Position numbers and translations under genes: made by a program | In this document: positions 17,151 to 26,355 of the stretch, one piece after another | Position numbering within the stretch: position 1 is the stretch's first letter | Layout: every line of letters begins with the position of its first letter | The notes under the pieces: generated by a model | Database searches by the model: none | The model's input: the letters and a program-made list of their open reading frames with translations, nothing else | Told to the model about the DNA's origin: nothing | Virus record (IMG/VR): IMGVR_UViG_3300007960_000095 | Coordinates: 1 to 32,615 of that record | Reading direction: 5' to 3' (one strand) | Source of the DNA: a virus | Length of the DNA stretch: 32,615 nt

Positions 17151-17566
17151 TATATATCGAATCCGTCAAACATAACGAATACAACAATATTCGCGTCGGC
17201 AGTTGTTGGAGATAAACTTCCATCGGATGTATAAGTTACGCCGATTTTATCACCTGCTACGAATGGCTCATTGCCGTATGGGATCGTTGCATAAAATTCA
17301 GTCGTTGTTGCCGCGTCGGTTTCGATTGTAAGCGTGGTTGAACCGTTGACTTCAATATCAAATTCAAGACTACCAGCTGCAACAGCGGCACTTAATTGAA
17401 TTGCATAACCTACGATTGAACCATTTAAGGGCATCGCGTAAGTTGCTGTTAAACCACCTGCGATTGCTGTATCAGTATCTGTTTGTGTAGCTTGCATATT
17501 CGCCTGTTCAAACACAAACGGAATAATGGGGCTAGTTGTACCTGCACGGTTTTGTAATTTACTCAT
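17150..17566 (-). CDS. Probable capsid decoration or accessory protein, 138 aa
   Basis: The ATG at 17566 (MSKLQNRAG) is chosen because AGGAAA lies seven bases upstream; a longer start at 17578 lacks a site. Beta-rich and Ala/Thr-rich (AAVAAGSLEFDIEVNGS). It is the first gene after the capsid, the usual site of decoration proteins. Inferred from position and composition. Confidence 0.5.
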   Translation of the reverse strand: MSKLQNRAGTTSPIIPFVFEQANMQATQTDTDTAIAGGLTATYAMPLNGSIVGYAIQLSAAVAAGSLEFDIEVNGSTTLTIETDAATTTEFYATIPYGNEPFVAGDKIGVTYTSDGSLSPTTADANIVVFVMFDGFDI

Positions 17567-17622
17567 GGGTTTCCTCATGTAAAAGGGCGGATTATACCGC
17601 CCTGATAATTAACTAGTTGAAA

Positions 17623-19998
17623 CTATACGCCGATGTTGTACAGGACGGAAACACTATCATTGTCTTGACCAACGAAGGCAAGACGCAATGTGCTTGTAAG
17701 TGTCCAAACGTCCAATGCTGCACGGTATTCAAGCGTTGTGGTAACACGACGACGATACCCTACATACCATGACGGACGGTGTACAATCGCAAGACGACCA
17801 CGCTCAACGACATTACCGCCGTTTGTGATTTTACCGTCGCTGTCTGCGAGTGCGATTTCATTTGATACGAATACCGGAATGCCGTCAATAATACCGATTT
17901 GACCGGTCATATTAGTGGCGCGTGTGCCTGCCTTATCCATTGTGATAAATTCATCCATATTCAGGAGTTTAGCTTCAACTTCTGGATGAACGATGATTGC
18001 GAGGTTAGATACCGATTGCTTGCTACGATCAAGTTTAAAGCGAACGTTACGAATCGCTGCAAGTGTTGGGTTCGTACCACTCGCGTCTACCGCGTTTGTG
18101 GTTGCGGTTACAATCGCATTTTTGAGCAAGCCGTTAAACACTAGATATTTAGCAGTTGCAGCAGGAGTACCACCGTCATCGTTAATATTCAATGATGTTG
18201 CGGTATCACCATTAGCAAGGACGTTATCAATCGCGTCTAACATTGCACGCTCAGCTTGGGCACGGTACATTGGAATCGCACCACTAACTGAATCTTCTGC
18301 TAATTCGCCACTGATGAATGTCAATAATCCGAGTTTAGCAGCCGTCATAGTGACATTGGTAGTTGCGATTTTGCTATCTGGAATAGGTGAAGCGGTCAAG
18401 TCAAGTGTATTTTGGTCAGCTGTTTCAGCTACTTTGTAGACGGTAGGGTCACTTGATTCAATCGGCAAAATGTACGGATTCGTCGGCATATCAATGACGT
18501 TGAACAATGGCAAAATTACATTGTCACGACGCGCTTTACGCCAAATTTCATCACGCCAAGCGGTTGGTACATGTTCGTCACCGTAACCCGCTTGAGTGCT
18601 GTACATAACTTCATCGGCTTTAATTGCATTAACCGATTTAATCACGCCGGGAGTCAATTCGATTTCGCCATTATTATGAGCTTTGGTAGCTTTATCAGCA
18701 AATTCACGATAGAATTTATCATCCATCTCGAATGGTAAGCTCGCACTCTTACGGGTTAAGTGCTGTTGAAGATCAGCTGCAAAGCTAAAATCTTCAGGAG
18801 TCCAATTTGAGAACTTACTAGAGATTTCAATACGTGGAGCTGAATGGCTACCTGAACCAGCTTTAGATTTACCGCGTACTTTTTCAAAAGCGCCGTTAAA
18901 CGCCTTATCAAGCTGTGCATCGGTCTTAGCTTTAGCTTGTAGACGTGAATCGATGATAGCAGGTAATTTATCGATGAGTGCCGTCAAGGCTTTTGCTTGA
19001 ACGTCCTCTTCATCGGTAGCTTGCATTTTTCCAGCTTCACTAACGAGTTCGACTTCAATTTCTTGCATATCAGCTTCGCTCATATTGTCCATTTCAGCTT
19101 TGACGCGTTCGACGACCATATTCACGATTTGTGCAATTTCATCTTCTGTCAACATTTTGACATTTTTTTCTGTAGGCATGGTTTGAGATTCCTCATTATT
19201 AGAGTGATTAATTGAATTACGTTTAACCCCGTCGGGTAAATCCTCAGAATCGTTTGTTGGAATCTCAGGCACTTTATGCCCATCGGCATCTTCTACCCCT
19301 ATATCATCAAACGAGTCTAATATTGATTTCGTCGAATATATTTTAGTGCGGTTTGGATCGGCAGGTGTATGCGTTGCGCTACCTTCAAAGATTGCCCACT
19401 TTTTGATATGACCATCTTCATCTATCTCTGCCGTGTTTGGGTTCGCACCACTAGAGAAGGCTATTTTCCCCTCATTCACCCAACCTTTAATAAACTCTAC
19501 CGCTTTTTGATAGTCGTCAATCGATACTGGCGCTTGTTTATCTTGATACCACTGATTGACGAATTTTTCATATTGATCTCGCTCACGTATAAGCGCCTCT
19601 ACCCATAACCCGTGATTATCAACTTCAGCTTTGACAAATTCACCAATAGGAATATCACGAAGTCGTTTATCAAGCCCGTGATGGAATAATAACGGTAAAC
19701 CAACGATATTATGAGGAGTGGATAAATCCGTATCTTGAGTAAAATATTCGTTGTCAAGATCGCGATTATCAGTATCTGTGAAGTTAACTAGATACCCGCC
19801 GATGCGATTATCTCCCAGTGATTTAATATTGCTACCATAGCAATATTTTAATGATTTTGTATTCTCATTTTCCATAATTGCAACCATATGATTATTTGCC
19901 GATTGTCGTGTATCGTGACATCCACCTTTGATTAAGTCGCCGGTTTCGATGTTTTGTATACAATAGAGATTTTCACGTTTAATAATGTGATAGGGCAT
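17623..19998 (-). CDS. Fused prohead protease and major capsid protein, 791 aa
   Basis: Residues 1-45 hold a small YCIQNIETGD...GCHDTRQSAN domain. About 60-225 is an HK97-type prohead serine protease: LFHHG (His106/107), FSSGA (Ser182/183) and the EGSATHTPADP block. Residues about 230-273 are linker. About 275-365 is a helical scaffold (delta) region. About 390-791 is the HK97-fold capsid, with a TAWRDEIWRKARRDNV helix and a VERGRLAIVHRPSWYVG end. Fusions let the protease cut the delta domain and mature the head. A possible internal ATG at 19179 (MPTEKNVK), with GAGGAA about 11 bases upstream, could give a separate capsid protein. Confidence 0.9.
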   Translation of the reverse strand: MPYHIIKRENLYCIQNIETGDLIKGGCHDTRQSANNHMVAIMENENTKSLKYCYGSNIKSLGDNRIGGYLVNFTDTDNRDLDNEYFTQDTDLSTPHNIVGLPLLFHHGLDKRLRDIPIGEFVKAEVDNHGLWVEALIRERDQYEKFVNQWYQDKQAPVSIDDYQKAVEFIKGWVNEGKIAFSSGANPNTAEIDEDGHIKKWAIFEGSATHTPADPNRTKIYSTKSILDSFDDIGVEDADGHKVPEIPTNDSEDLPDGVKRNSINHSNNEESQTMPTEKNVKMLTEDEIAQIVNMVVERVKAEMDNMSEADMQEIEVELVSEAGKMQATDEEDVQAKALTALIDKLPAIIDSRLQAKAKTDAQLDKAFNGAFEKVRGKSKAGSGSHSAPRIEISSKFSNWTPEDFSFAADLQQHLTRKSASLPFEMDDKFYREFADKATKAHNNGEIELTPGVIKSVNAIKADEVMYSTQAGYGDEHVPTAWRDEIWRKARRDNVILPLFNVIDMPTNPYILPIESSDPTVYKVAETADQNTLDLTASPIPDSKIATTNVTMTAAKLGLLTFISGELAEDSVSGAIPMYRAQAERAMLDAIDNVLANGDTATSLNINDDGGTPAATAKYLVFNGLLKNAIVTATTNAVDASGTNPTLAAIRNVRFKLDRSKQSVSNLAIIVHPEVEAKLLNMDEFITMDKAGTRATNMTGQIGIIDGIPVFVSNEIALADSDGKITNGGNVVERGRLAIVHRPSWYVGYRRRVTTTLEYRAALDVWTLTSTLRLAFVGQDNDSVSVLYNIGV

Positions 19999-20008
19999 AT
20001 TTTGACCT

Positions 20009-20044
20009 TAAAACACAAAAGCCCTGCGGGTTCAGGGCTTTGTG
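20009..20044 (-). terminator. Terminator of the 196-aa gene
   Basis: On the minus strand AAAGCCCTG (20041-20033) pairs with CAGGGCTTT (20026-20018) and is followed by TGTGTTTT. It lies between the end of the 196-aa gene and the start of the protease-capsid fusion, so it would cut late transcription without read-through. Confidence 0.85.
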
Positions 20045-20114
20045 CTAACGGAGAGTTTTGTATATGACTACAATCTAATTGTAGCACAATTCGTTATTCT
20101 GTCAAACGATTCTA

Positions 20115-20705
20115 TTATTGGCTACTGATTTCGATTACGTCACCGATAACAAGATAGCCGTTGTCATCGTCAATCATAACCCAGTTATATGTGTCGGGTT
20201 GTAGGCTATAGTCATCGTCGTCGTTTTTATAATCAAAATTACGTGACGCGTATACCCGTAATTCATCGTGAATAATTTCAGTCTCAAATATCCATTGAGG
20301 CATATTGTTGGTATTGAATACGACATTAAAATATTCAATCGCGTCGGGTTCGCTCATGGTTACAGGGTCATGTCCGTCTAAAGTGATGGTTACTTCGATG
20401 GTTTCCTGCTGCGGATGTAATTCGTTGTACAGTTCTTGCGCTTTTTCTTGAGCTTCGATCAAATGCCAACCTAATTCATTAATATGTTCCTGTTTGTTTT
20501 GTTCGCAGGCATAATCGTAAGCGAATTTCAATACAATGTAACCCTTACGTGCGCGAGAGCTAATTGACTCTTCAAACTTCGTTGCTGTATCTTTTACCGC
20601 GTAAACTAATTCATCGTTATCATACACGAAGGCGTATGCCGTGCCGTCGCTCTTTGCGGTTGTTTTGACTGTAATTGTGTCTAATTGTTCGTGTGCGTTT
20701 GTCAT
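20115..20705 (-). CDS. Unknown 196-aa acidic protein in its own cassette (moron-like)
   Basis: Starts MTNAHEQLDTITVKTTAKS. The N-terminal half is mixed; the C-terminal half is strongly acidic (YKNDDDDYSL, MIDDDNGYLVIGDVIE). A helix FEESISSRARKGYIVLKFAYDYA lies in the middle. No membrane segment. It has its own dyad promoter (20,732-20,775) and terminator (20,009-20,044), placed between portal and capsid genes. ACGGAGATAATATC before the ATG matches the 78-aa gene leader. Function not recognised. Confidence 0.65.
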   Translation of the reverse strand: MTNAHEQLDTITVKTTAKSDGTAYAFVYDNDELVYAVKDTATKFEESISSRARKGYIVLKFAYDYACEQNKQEHINELGWHLIEAQEKAQELYNELHPQQETIEVTITLDGHDPVTMSEPDAIEYFNVVFNTNNMPQWIFETEIIHDELRVYASRNFDYKNDDDDYSLQPDTYNWVMIDDDNGYLVIGDVIEISSQ

Positions 20706-20731
20706 GATATTATCTCCGTTTGATTAATTAA

Positions 20732-20775
20732 CTATGATTACAGTATGCAGAATATATTATAGTATGTCAAGCATA
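20732..20775 (-). promoter_or_regulatory. Promoter/operator P4 (shared dyad element, copy 4)
   Basis: On the minus strand TTGACA (20770-20765) and CATACT (20747-20742), spacer 17 bases. GCTTGACA, a TATAATATAT spacer core and ATACTGTAATCATAG are shared with P1-P3. Confidence 0.8.
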
Positions 20776-20828
20776 TTCTGTAACTTGTTTTGTATTTTGA
20801 TACTCTCTAATCTAGTGTTCTACTTGTT

Positions 20829-23381
20829 CTATAGATTTGGCAGTTTACCACGCGCCCGTGCGTTCACTCGTACTAAGTTGCACTTACAATTAAACCCTTT
20901 ACATTCAAGAATGTCGGACTGGGGTAAAATACCCTTACTATAGTATGTTTTCATACGGTGACGTTGACCGTTCAGCTTCAAGCAGTCTTTACAATGTTCA
21001 GTCGCGCCATAAACCCATTCGTATATTCCGTTTTTATCGGCACTCGCTTTACCTGCATCATACATAGGGGAGATGCTTTTGTTATACCACATAGCCGGCT
21101 TATTCAACGTCTGATTATCAGTTAGCCCACTATCATAAATTTTATCAGATAGGTTGTTGACATATTGACGCTGTGCGATGATATGCCGTTCGATCTCTAC
21201 ACGCTCATCGTCGTCGGGTTCACTGAATACACCACCGTCGCGTAATCCATCAATATAGGCTAATACGGCATAGGCGCGTATCGCTTGCATCATGCCTAAT
21301 CTAAAATTGCGCTTATCAATATCGTTGTTCAGTGCCTTGAATAGCAAATCTTCAACTTGCATTTCGTAATCAATACGCGTGGATTGTATTGATTTTTGCC
21401 ATTCCCTGACGGTATCTAATTGTGTATTGATTGCGTCTAAAATTGCGCCGGTGTCATTATATTGAAGTATCTCATCAGCTATATCGCCAGCGGTATATTC
21501 CGGCACGAATGCGCTTTTAAGATGTTTGTCAGACTTAACATATTTTAACCAAGTTTTCAACTCGCTAAAAATGTTGTCAAGCGTCGCAGGGTTGGTATAG
21601 AATCGCTTACTATAATCATCAAATGTCATAGTATCATCAATAGCATGGTGACTATGGTCATGGTCTATTGTGCAGCTACTTTTTTGAGCATCGGCAGTTT
21701 CCATTTGATTGCGTCGCGCTGTTGCCCACGAGTAACCCTCATCACCACCCCATAGCAACCATGCAATATACCCGTTAGATGGATCGTTTGGGTTCGACCA
21801 CCCGTCGCGCTTGTCAACTTCATGACGACTAAAATAGCTGTACATTCTCAAAACCGTATCAGGTGACAATTCGCGTCGGTTCGATATATCACGCGCACGT
21901 GCGATTCCCACTTCAGTTCCACCACGTCCGAACTCACGACGTAATTCTAGCCCGCGCTTGGCATTTTCTACCATTGAGTCGGTTGGTGTAAAATTGATAT
22001 GTTGATATTTTTCAGGAACTTTGAAACTAGATAATGATTTGATAGTATCTTCTGGAATTTGTTCAGGTTGTGCCGGTTGCATCCCGAATTTGTATTGCCA
22101 TAGATTAGGGATTTCGCTCAATGGGACAGGTACACCATCAATAATATAATAATCGTCTAGCCCTTCAATTGGGCTTTTACCATTCGCTAACCGATACTCA
22201 TTAATCGATAGTGTGCTATTCTGTAATTGCGTCGTATTCATATCGAGTGTAATTGTATCTTGTTCAGTGATTAACTGATAATCGCTATAATCAAACTCGA
22301 ATCGATATTCTCTATTCCCTGTTAAAAATGGGAGTATCTGTATATTGATGAGAGCTTCAATTTGTGACAATACAGGTTTAAGGCGTTTGTTGATAAATTG
22401 CGCTTCAATTTGTGGTAGGTCGTCTTTGTATGACGTGCTATCTGTTGAACCCACAAGCGCAGGGTTAATACCAAACGCGCCTAGAATCTTCGTGTCAATA
22501 TCTTTAGCAACATCGCTATATTTATCAACATCAGGCAACGGCAACGATTGTAAATCAACAGGTGTATTCAGGATTAACGGGCGGAATGCGTTTGCGACTC
22601 CCTTGTGCCAATCGCTGATAATTTTCTTGAGCGTTTCAGTTTGTTCACGGTTTAATGTACCGTTTAGCCCGGTGCTATCGGATCTTGGACTGCCGATTAT
22701 GCCGATGGTGGCATTGTTACGAAAAAATGCACGAAGGAATCGGTCAAGATTGTTTTCTATCTCAACTTTAGCGAGTGCCGATTGTAAAACGGACGTGCCG
22801 ATTAAATCATCAAACGGGTTGAATCCATGTTCATATGCAATTTCATCAGGTTTGAATATCGCGCTTTGTGTATCCCATGAATAACTAAATGAGTGAATTT
22901 CACCACCGATATAATTAATGTCAATACCTAGTGAATTGAGTACTCGAAACCCTGACGGTAAACGAAAGACATTTTTAATCTTCTCAACGAAAACGGCATC
23001 GTACAAAATCAAATTATACATCATTGCAGTTGTGGGATTCATGCCGTATGTTTTCCGATGGTCATATACATCAGCATACCAGATAGCATGAGGAATTACG
23101 TCATCGCTACGTGCGATAATTTCATCATCACTAGTATCTCCAGTGCTATTACGTATAATTTGCGTCGGGATTGATTGTGTGCTGATTGCATAGTAGTCGA
23201 CGGCTTGACGTACTGCCAACACGCTTAAATAGGCTTGAGCGTAACCGAACTTATTATCAGCTATGTTGTTACCAGAATACGTTAATCCTGATGTATATGG
23301 GTTGTAAATATCCCAAGTGCTTTTTTGTGCGACATTTACAGGGTTTAAAAATGCTTTGAGTCTATCGGTTATTGTTGGCAT
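20829..23381 (-). CDS. Portal protein fused to a GIARARD domain and a head-morphogenesis domain, 850 aa
   Basis: Residues 1-425 match the HK97-type portal pattern: LSVLAVRQAVDYYAIS, EIAYEHGFNPFDDLIGTSVL, FGINPALVGSTDS. About 454-562 is a separate domain with RRGEFGRGGTEVGIARARD-like core, SYFSRHEVDKRD and GYIAWLLWGG, seen also on its own in phage genomes. About 590-850 is a gpF-like head morphogenesis part with GATEHCKDCLKLNGQ and cysteines 797, 800, 827, 832 and 834 that could bind zinc. The portal forms the DNA gate; the C-terminal domain helps head assembly. It joins the terminase by a one-base TAATG overlap. Confidence 0.85.
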   Translation of the reverse strand: MPTITDRLKAFLNPVNVAQKSTWDIYNPYTSGLTYSGNNIADNKFGYAQAYLSVLAVRQAVDYYAISTQSIPTQIIRNSTGDTSDDEIIARSDDVIPHAIWYADVYDHRKTYGMNPTTAMMYNLILYDAVFVEKIKNVFRLPSGFRVLNSLGIDINYIGGEIHSFSYSWDTQSAIFKPDEIAYEHGFNPFDDLIGTSVLQSALAKVEIENNLDRFLRAFFRNNATIGIIGSPRSDSTGLNGTLNREQTETLKKIISDWHKGVANAFRPLILNTPVDLQSLPLPDVDKYSDVAKDIDTKILGAFGINPALVGSTDSTSYKDDLPQIEAQFINKRLKPVLSQIEALINIQILPFLTGNREYRFEFDYSDYQLITEQDTITLDMNTTQLQNSTLSINEYRLANGKSPIEGLDDYYIIDGVPVPLSEIPNLWQYKFGMQPAQPEQIPEDTIKSLSSFKVPEKYQHINFTPTDSMVENAKRGLELRREFGRGGTEVGIARARDISNRRELSPDTVLRMYSYFSRHEVDKRDGWSNPNDPSNGYIAWLLWGGDEGYSWATARRNQMETADAQKSSCTIDHDHSHHAIDDTMTFDDYSKRFYTNPATLDNIFSELKTWLKYVKSDKHLKSAFVPEYTAGDIADEILQYNDTGAILDAINTQLDTVREWQKSIQSTRIDYEMQVEDLLFKALNNDIDKRNFRLGMMQAIRAYAVLAYIDGLRDGGVFSEPDDDERVEIERHIIAQRQYVNNLSDKIYDSGLTDNQTLNKPAMWYNKSISPMYDAGKASADKNGIYEWVYGATEHCKDCLKLNGQRHRMKTYYSKGILPQSDILECKGFNCKCNLVRVNARARGKLPNL

Positions 23382-24784
23382 TAAATCGCCTCTATTGAGA
23401 TACTACCACGCATAAGATTCAAATAAGCTAGTGCAAGTGCCATAACACAATCATCATGTACGCCGTTCGCACCTTCATATTGCCAATGCCCTGACGGCGT
23501 TTGCTTGCTAATAAAGTTTCGTAATTCATGTTTTAATTCAGGAATATCTTGTAATAATAAATTGTTATCATGCAATGCGGTATAAAGTGACTGAATTAAT
23601 TGTGGTTTGTTTTGTGCCGATGTATAGAATGGGGTAACGTGAATGCCGTCAGCTTGTAACGCTTCGATATTCGGACTACCGATGCTATTGTATTCTGCTA
23701 ATATATTGCAATTATTCCAATAGTTGGCGCGTTGCTTGATATGACTACGTATATCAAACCATGATAATTGATTGACGCGTAGCATATCGACCATCTGCAA
23801 CGTATCGGCATCTAGTACGATCATGACAGTATAATCATTGTCCTGCCCAAAGTCTAATCCTGCTATATACCGCTTATTAGGTTGTGGCTTAATATTTATT
23901 TGCGCGATATATACATGCTCAATATCACCGAAAAATGAATTACCGCTGGTAAGGAAACAGCTTGAAATATCCTCAGGATATTCTTGCTTAAATTTATGAG
24001 GAAGTTCCTTGATCTTATACCGCCGCCATTTAATTTGTTCAGGTGTTAAATTGTAGCGTTCTGCTAGATATTGTTCCTCATCGGTATAGGTTAACGACTC
24101 ACCATCTAATAATGGGATGTTGTATTCATCATTCCACCACCACTCATAAAAATGGAGTTTCCATACGCTATTATTATCAAGTGCTTGCATACACGCTTCA
24201 TAAAACCAACCGGACGCGCCGTTTGGTGTAGATTCTAAAACGATATTTCCGTCAAGTGGCACGGCTTGCATAATACCTGCCATATTATCATCGGCGTTCT
24301 GCCAAAATGCGACTTCACTACCATGTACATCTGATAATGTACCACCACGACCACCGGCACTACTTCCTGCCGTTTGGATAATGACTTCACTACCTGTATT
24401 GCTGTAAATCGTAGTTGTAGCATTATCCATACTTCTATTAGGACGCACGGAGTCGGGTAAATTTTCCCAGAATCGTCTACTCATACGACGTAATAAATTA
24501 GTAGTATTTTGATCGTGTGCCAACGTCGCTAGTCGTGCGGTTTGCGTCATCGCTTTAGTCTCATGTGTCGCACGTATAACCGTACTAAATCCAAGCTGAC
24601 GCGCTTTTACAATAATATCACGCCCGGTTAGATTGTCGATTAAATGTTGTTGAGCTTTATTAAGTGTGAACGGTACGAGCCGATTACGTTTGTCGAGTAT
24701 TTTGAGATGCTTTTGAATTGTATCAGGTTGCGATTGACGTTTTTGAGCGTGTCGTCTAGCGAGTTCTAATTTGAATTGTGACAT
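23381..24784 (-). CDS. terL: Terminase large subunit, 467 aa
   Basis: Residues 60-68 (KARQLGFST) are the variant Walker A of terminases. SDVHGSEVAF (151-160) is the Walker B region with catalytic Glu157. ESTPNG (184-189) is the coupling motif. The C-terminal nuclease has GLDFGQDND (Asp311), LAEYNS (Glu364) and VHDDC (Asp444/445), the metal-binding acids. The enzyme packages and cuts phage DNA. It follows the small subunit by a one-base stop-start overlap (TAATG). Confidence 0.95.
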   Translation of the reverse strand: MSQFKLELARRHAQKRQSQPDTIQKHLKILDKRNRLVPFTLNKAQQHLIDNLTGRDIIVKARQLGFSTVIRATHETKAMTQTARLATLAHDQNTTNLLRRMSRRFWENLPDSVRPNRSMDNATTTIYSNTGSEVIIQTAGSSAGGRGGTLSDVHGSEVAFWQNADDNMAGIMQAVPLDGNIVLESTPNGASGWFYEACMQALDNNSVWKLHFYEWWWNDEYNIPLLDGESLTYTDEEQYLAERYNLTPEQIKWRRYKIKELPHKFKQEYPEDISSCFLTSGNSFFGDIEHVYIAQINIKPQPNKRYIAGLDFGQDNDYTVMIVLDADTLQMVDMLRVNQLSWFDIRSHIKQRANYWNNCNILAEYNSIGSPNIEALQADGIHVTPFYTSAQNKPQLIQSLYTALHDNNLLLQDIPELKHELRNFISKQTPSGHWQYEGANGVHDDCVMALALAYLNLMRGSISIEAI

Positions 24785-25257
24785 TATTCGATAGGTACGC
24801 CTGCTTGCCTAAATAGCTGTTGAGCTAAGTTCTCGTCATCGAATGCAAACATAAAATCATTATAACTGATTTCACCACGTTTGATTGACTCAATCGCTTC
24901 GTCTTGCCACGTTGTTATTCTTAGATTAGTGTTATTTTGTTCAAGCCCTGTGATCTTATCAATTCTAGCCTGTGCTTGTATGCAAGTTTTATAATCCTGA
25001 ACTTTTAATGCACGTTGGAATAATAATTCGTAGCGTTGAATAGCATTACCTAATTCAGTATCACGGGCTATCTGCGTTCGCTCATTAAAGTACTCTCTCG
25101 CGCGTGCGATATATATATCAATAGTCCGGTCTTTAACTCCCCACTCAGTTTCATTTGTGCAATATTGTAAAATTTCTTGACGACTTGCACCACGTAATAA
25201 TAATTTATATATAGTATTAACACGTTGTAAAATTTCTGAATGTGTTGCCTTGCTCAT
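24784..25257 (-). CDS. terS: Terminase small subunit, 157 aa
   Basis: The N-terminal ~60 residues hold helix-turn-helix-like sequence (GASRQEILQYCTNETEW, DRTIDIYIARAREYF), then a helical oligomerisation region (IQRYELLFQRALKVQDYKTCIQAQARIDKIT). This pattern is typical of small terminase subunits that bind packaging sites. AAGGAAACGGG supports the start. It lies directly upstream of the large subunit. Confidence 0.85.
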   Translation of the reverse strand: MSKATHSEILQRVNTIYKLLLRGASRQEILQYCTNETEWGVKDRTIDIYIARAREYFNERTQIARDTELGNAIQRYELLFQRALKVQDYKTCIQAQARIDKITGLEQNNTNLRITTWQDEAIESIKRGEISYNDFMFAFDDENLAQQLFRQAGVPIE

Positions 25258-25258
25258 A

Positions 25259-25953
25259 TTACCCGTTTCCTTGAATCATAGCTTCGAAAAATTCATTGAC
25301 GAAAAATTCATAGACATCTGTTGAAGTGGTTAAAATATACTGTTCGCATCTCGGTTGTGCTGATAGGTTTGCGCTTCCGGTAATGGTTACAGTTTGACCA
25401 TGTTTATTTTTTAATGCAATGCACTTGACATGGTTTTTAAACGTCAAGAATATTTGTTTATGCTTTTGAATACCTTCAATTAATGTGTTAGCGACAGCTG
25501 ACTCGCGTCTAGTAAGTAGGGATCGGTAACGATTGCTAATTTAGTTATATTATGATTATCAAGTAATTCAATAATAGATAATACATGATTTCGATTACTA
25601 GCCCACGTACTAATAGAAGCGGTTATGTTTGTATTACCTAACATCTCGACTAAATGAGGGATGAATGTCCCAAAATCAAAAGCGTCTACACTCCTACCGA
25701 CTATTTTTTCAGCTCCAGCGCCATTCCCAACAATATATAAATCTGTGTCGGGTGATGGTAATTTTGTAATTAATTTTGTTAATGCCTCTTTTTTCATGCC
25801 ATTAATAAATAATCGTTTTGCTTCTTTGCGTTCATGTAATTTCGGTCTTTTCAAATTATCTGAGGAATGAAGTGTAGTAGTATCGTCAAGTAAATCAGAT
25901 AATTGTGAATCACCAATATTGAAGTCATCGTCAAGTAAATCAGATAAGCTCAT
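25259..25953 (-). pseudogene. Phospholipase-D-like nuclease, split by a frameshift
   Basis: The 5' part (from ATG 25953, MSLSDLLDDD, to the stop at 25480) ends with ITKLAIVTDPYLL, then leaves the family pattern. The continuation TRRESAVANTLIEGI, then HVKCIALKNKHGQ and GSANLSAQPRCEQY lies in another frame and ends at 25259. H-x-K followed by GSAN is the PLD (HKD) motif. Frames must join near 25515-25530, where CCC occurs; one lost base explains it. No standard slippery heptamer is there. The start at 25953 overlaps the upstream stop as ATGA. The 5' part has two LSDLLDD repeats. Confidence 0.75.
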
Positions 25954-26150
25954 AATTCTACTGCCAATATAATCCCGTAATCCTGATAATAACAATCTAC
26001 TAGATGCTGAACGACTTCATGCCGTATTTGAATATCCTGTTTGTCGTTTCGTTTGATTGCATAACATAACTGATTTTGATATTCGATGATCGTTTGTAAC
26101 GATGCAATTTGTGACTCTAGTTTGTCGTTAACTTTTATCTGTCGTGTCAT
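25950..26150 (-). CDS. Small unknown helical protein, 66 aa
   Basis: Starts MTRQIKVNDKLESQIASLQ. Probably coiled coil in its first half. AGG lies before the ATG. It overlaps the upstream membrane gene by 23 bases and the PLD-like gene by four. It may be a lysis or packaging accessory protein, on position only. Confidence 0.55.
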   Translation of the reverse strand: MTRQIKVNDKLESQIASLQTIIEYQNQLCYAIKRNDKQDIQIRHEVVQHLVDCYYQDYGIILAVEL

Positions 26151-26355
26151 GGTTGCCTGATTCTATATGTGTAGAATTTTTAAGCTCGTGTATCTCTTGA
26201 CGAAGTTCTTTTATCTCATGTAGCAGGTAGAAAAATTCTTGCTTATTGTCGATGTCGTGCGATTCTTCACTGTCACCAGTTGCAGATACAATACGAAAGA
26301 AAAATGCTAAACCAATGAAAAATAGAATCACACGATTATTGAGTAATTCATCCAT
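26128..26355 (-). CDS. Small membrane protein with coiled-coil tail (holin candidate), 75 aa
   Basis: The chosen ATG at 26355 gives MDELLNNRV, then a hydrophobic segment ILFFIGLAFFFRIV (residues about 9-22), then a helix of heptads FFYLLHEIKELRQEIHELK. One membrane segment plus coiled coil fits small holin or phage membrane-anchor proteins. A GTG at 26361 is also possible. The ribosome binding site is weak. It overlaps the preceding membrane gene. Confidence 0.5.
   Translation of the reverse strand: MDELLNNRVILFFIGLAFFFRIVSATGDSEESHDIDNKQEFFYLLHEIKELRQEIHELKNSTHIESGNHDTTDKS

Noticed and set aside
22345-22884. Plus-strand frame of 179 codons opposite the portal gene
   Set aside because: Lies fully antisense to conserved portal sequence and has no promoter or neighbour.
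25515-25530. Programmed frameshift in the PLD-like gene
   Set aside because: No X XXY YYZ heptamer is present where the frames must join; a lost base is simpler.
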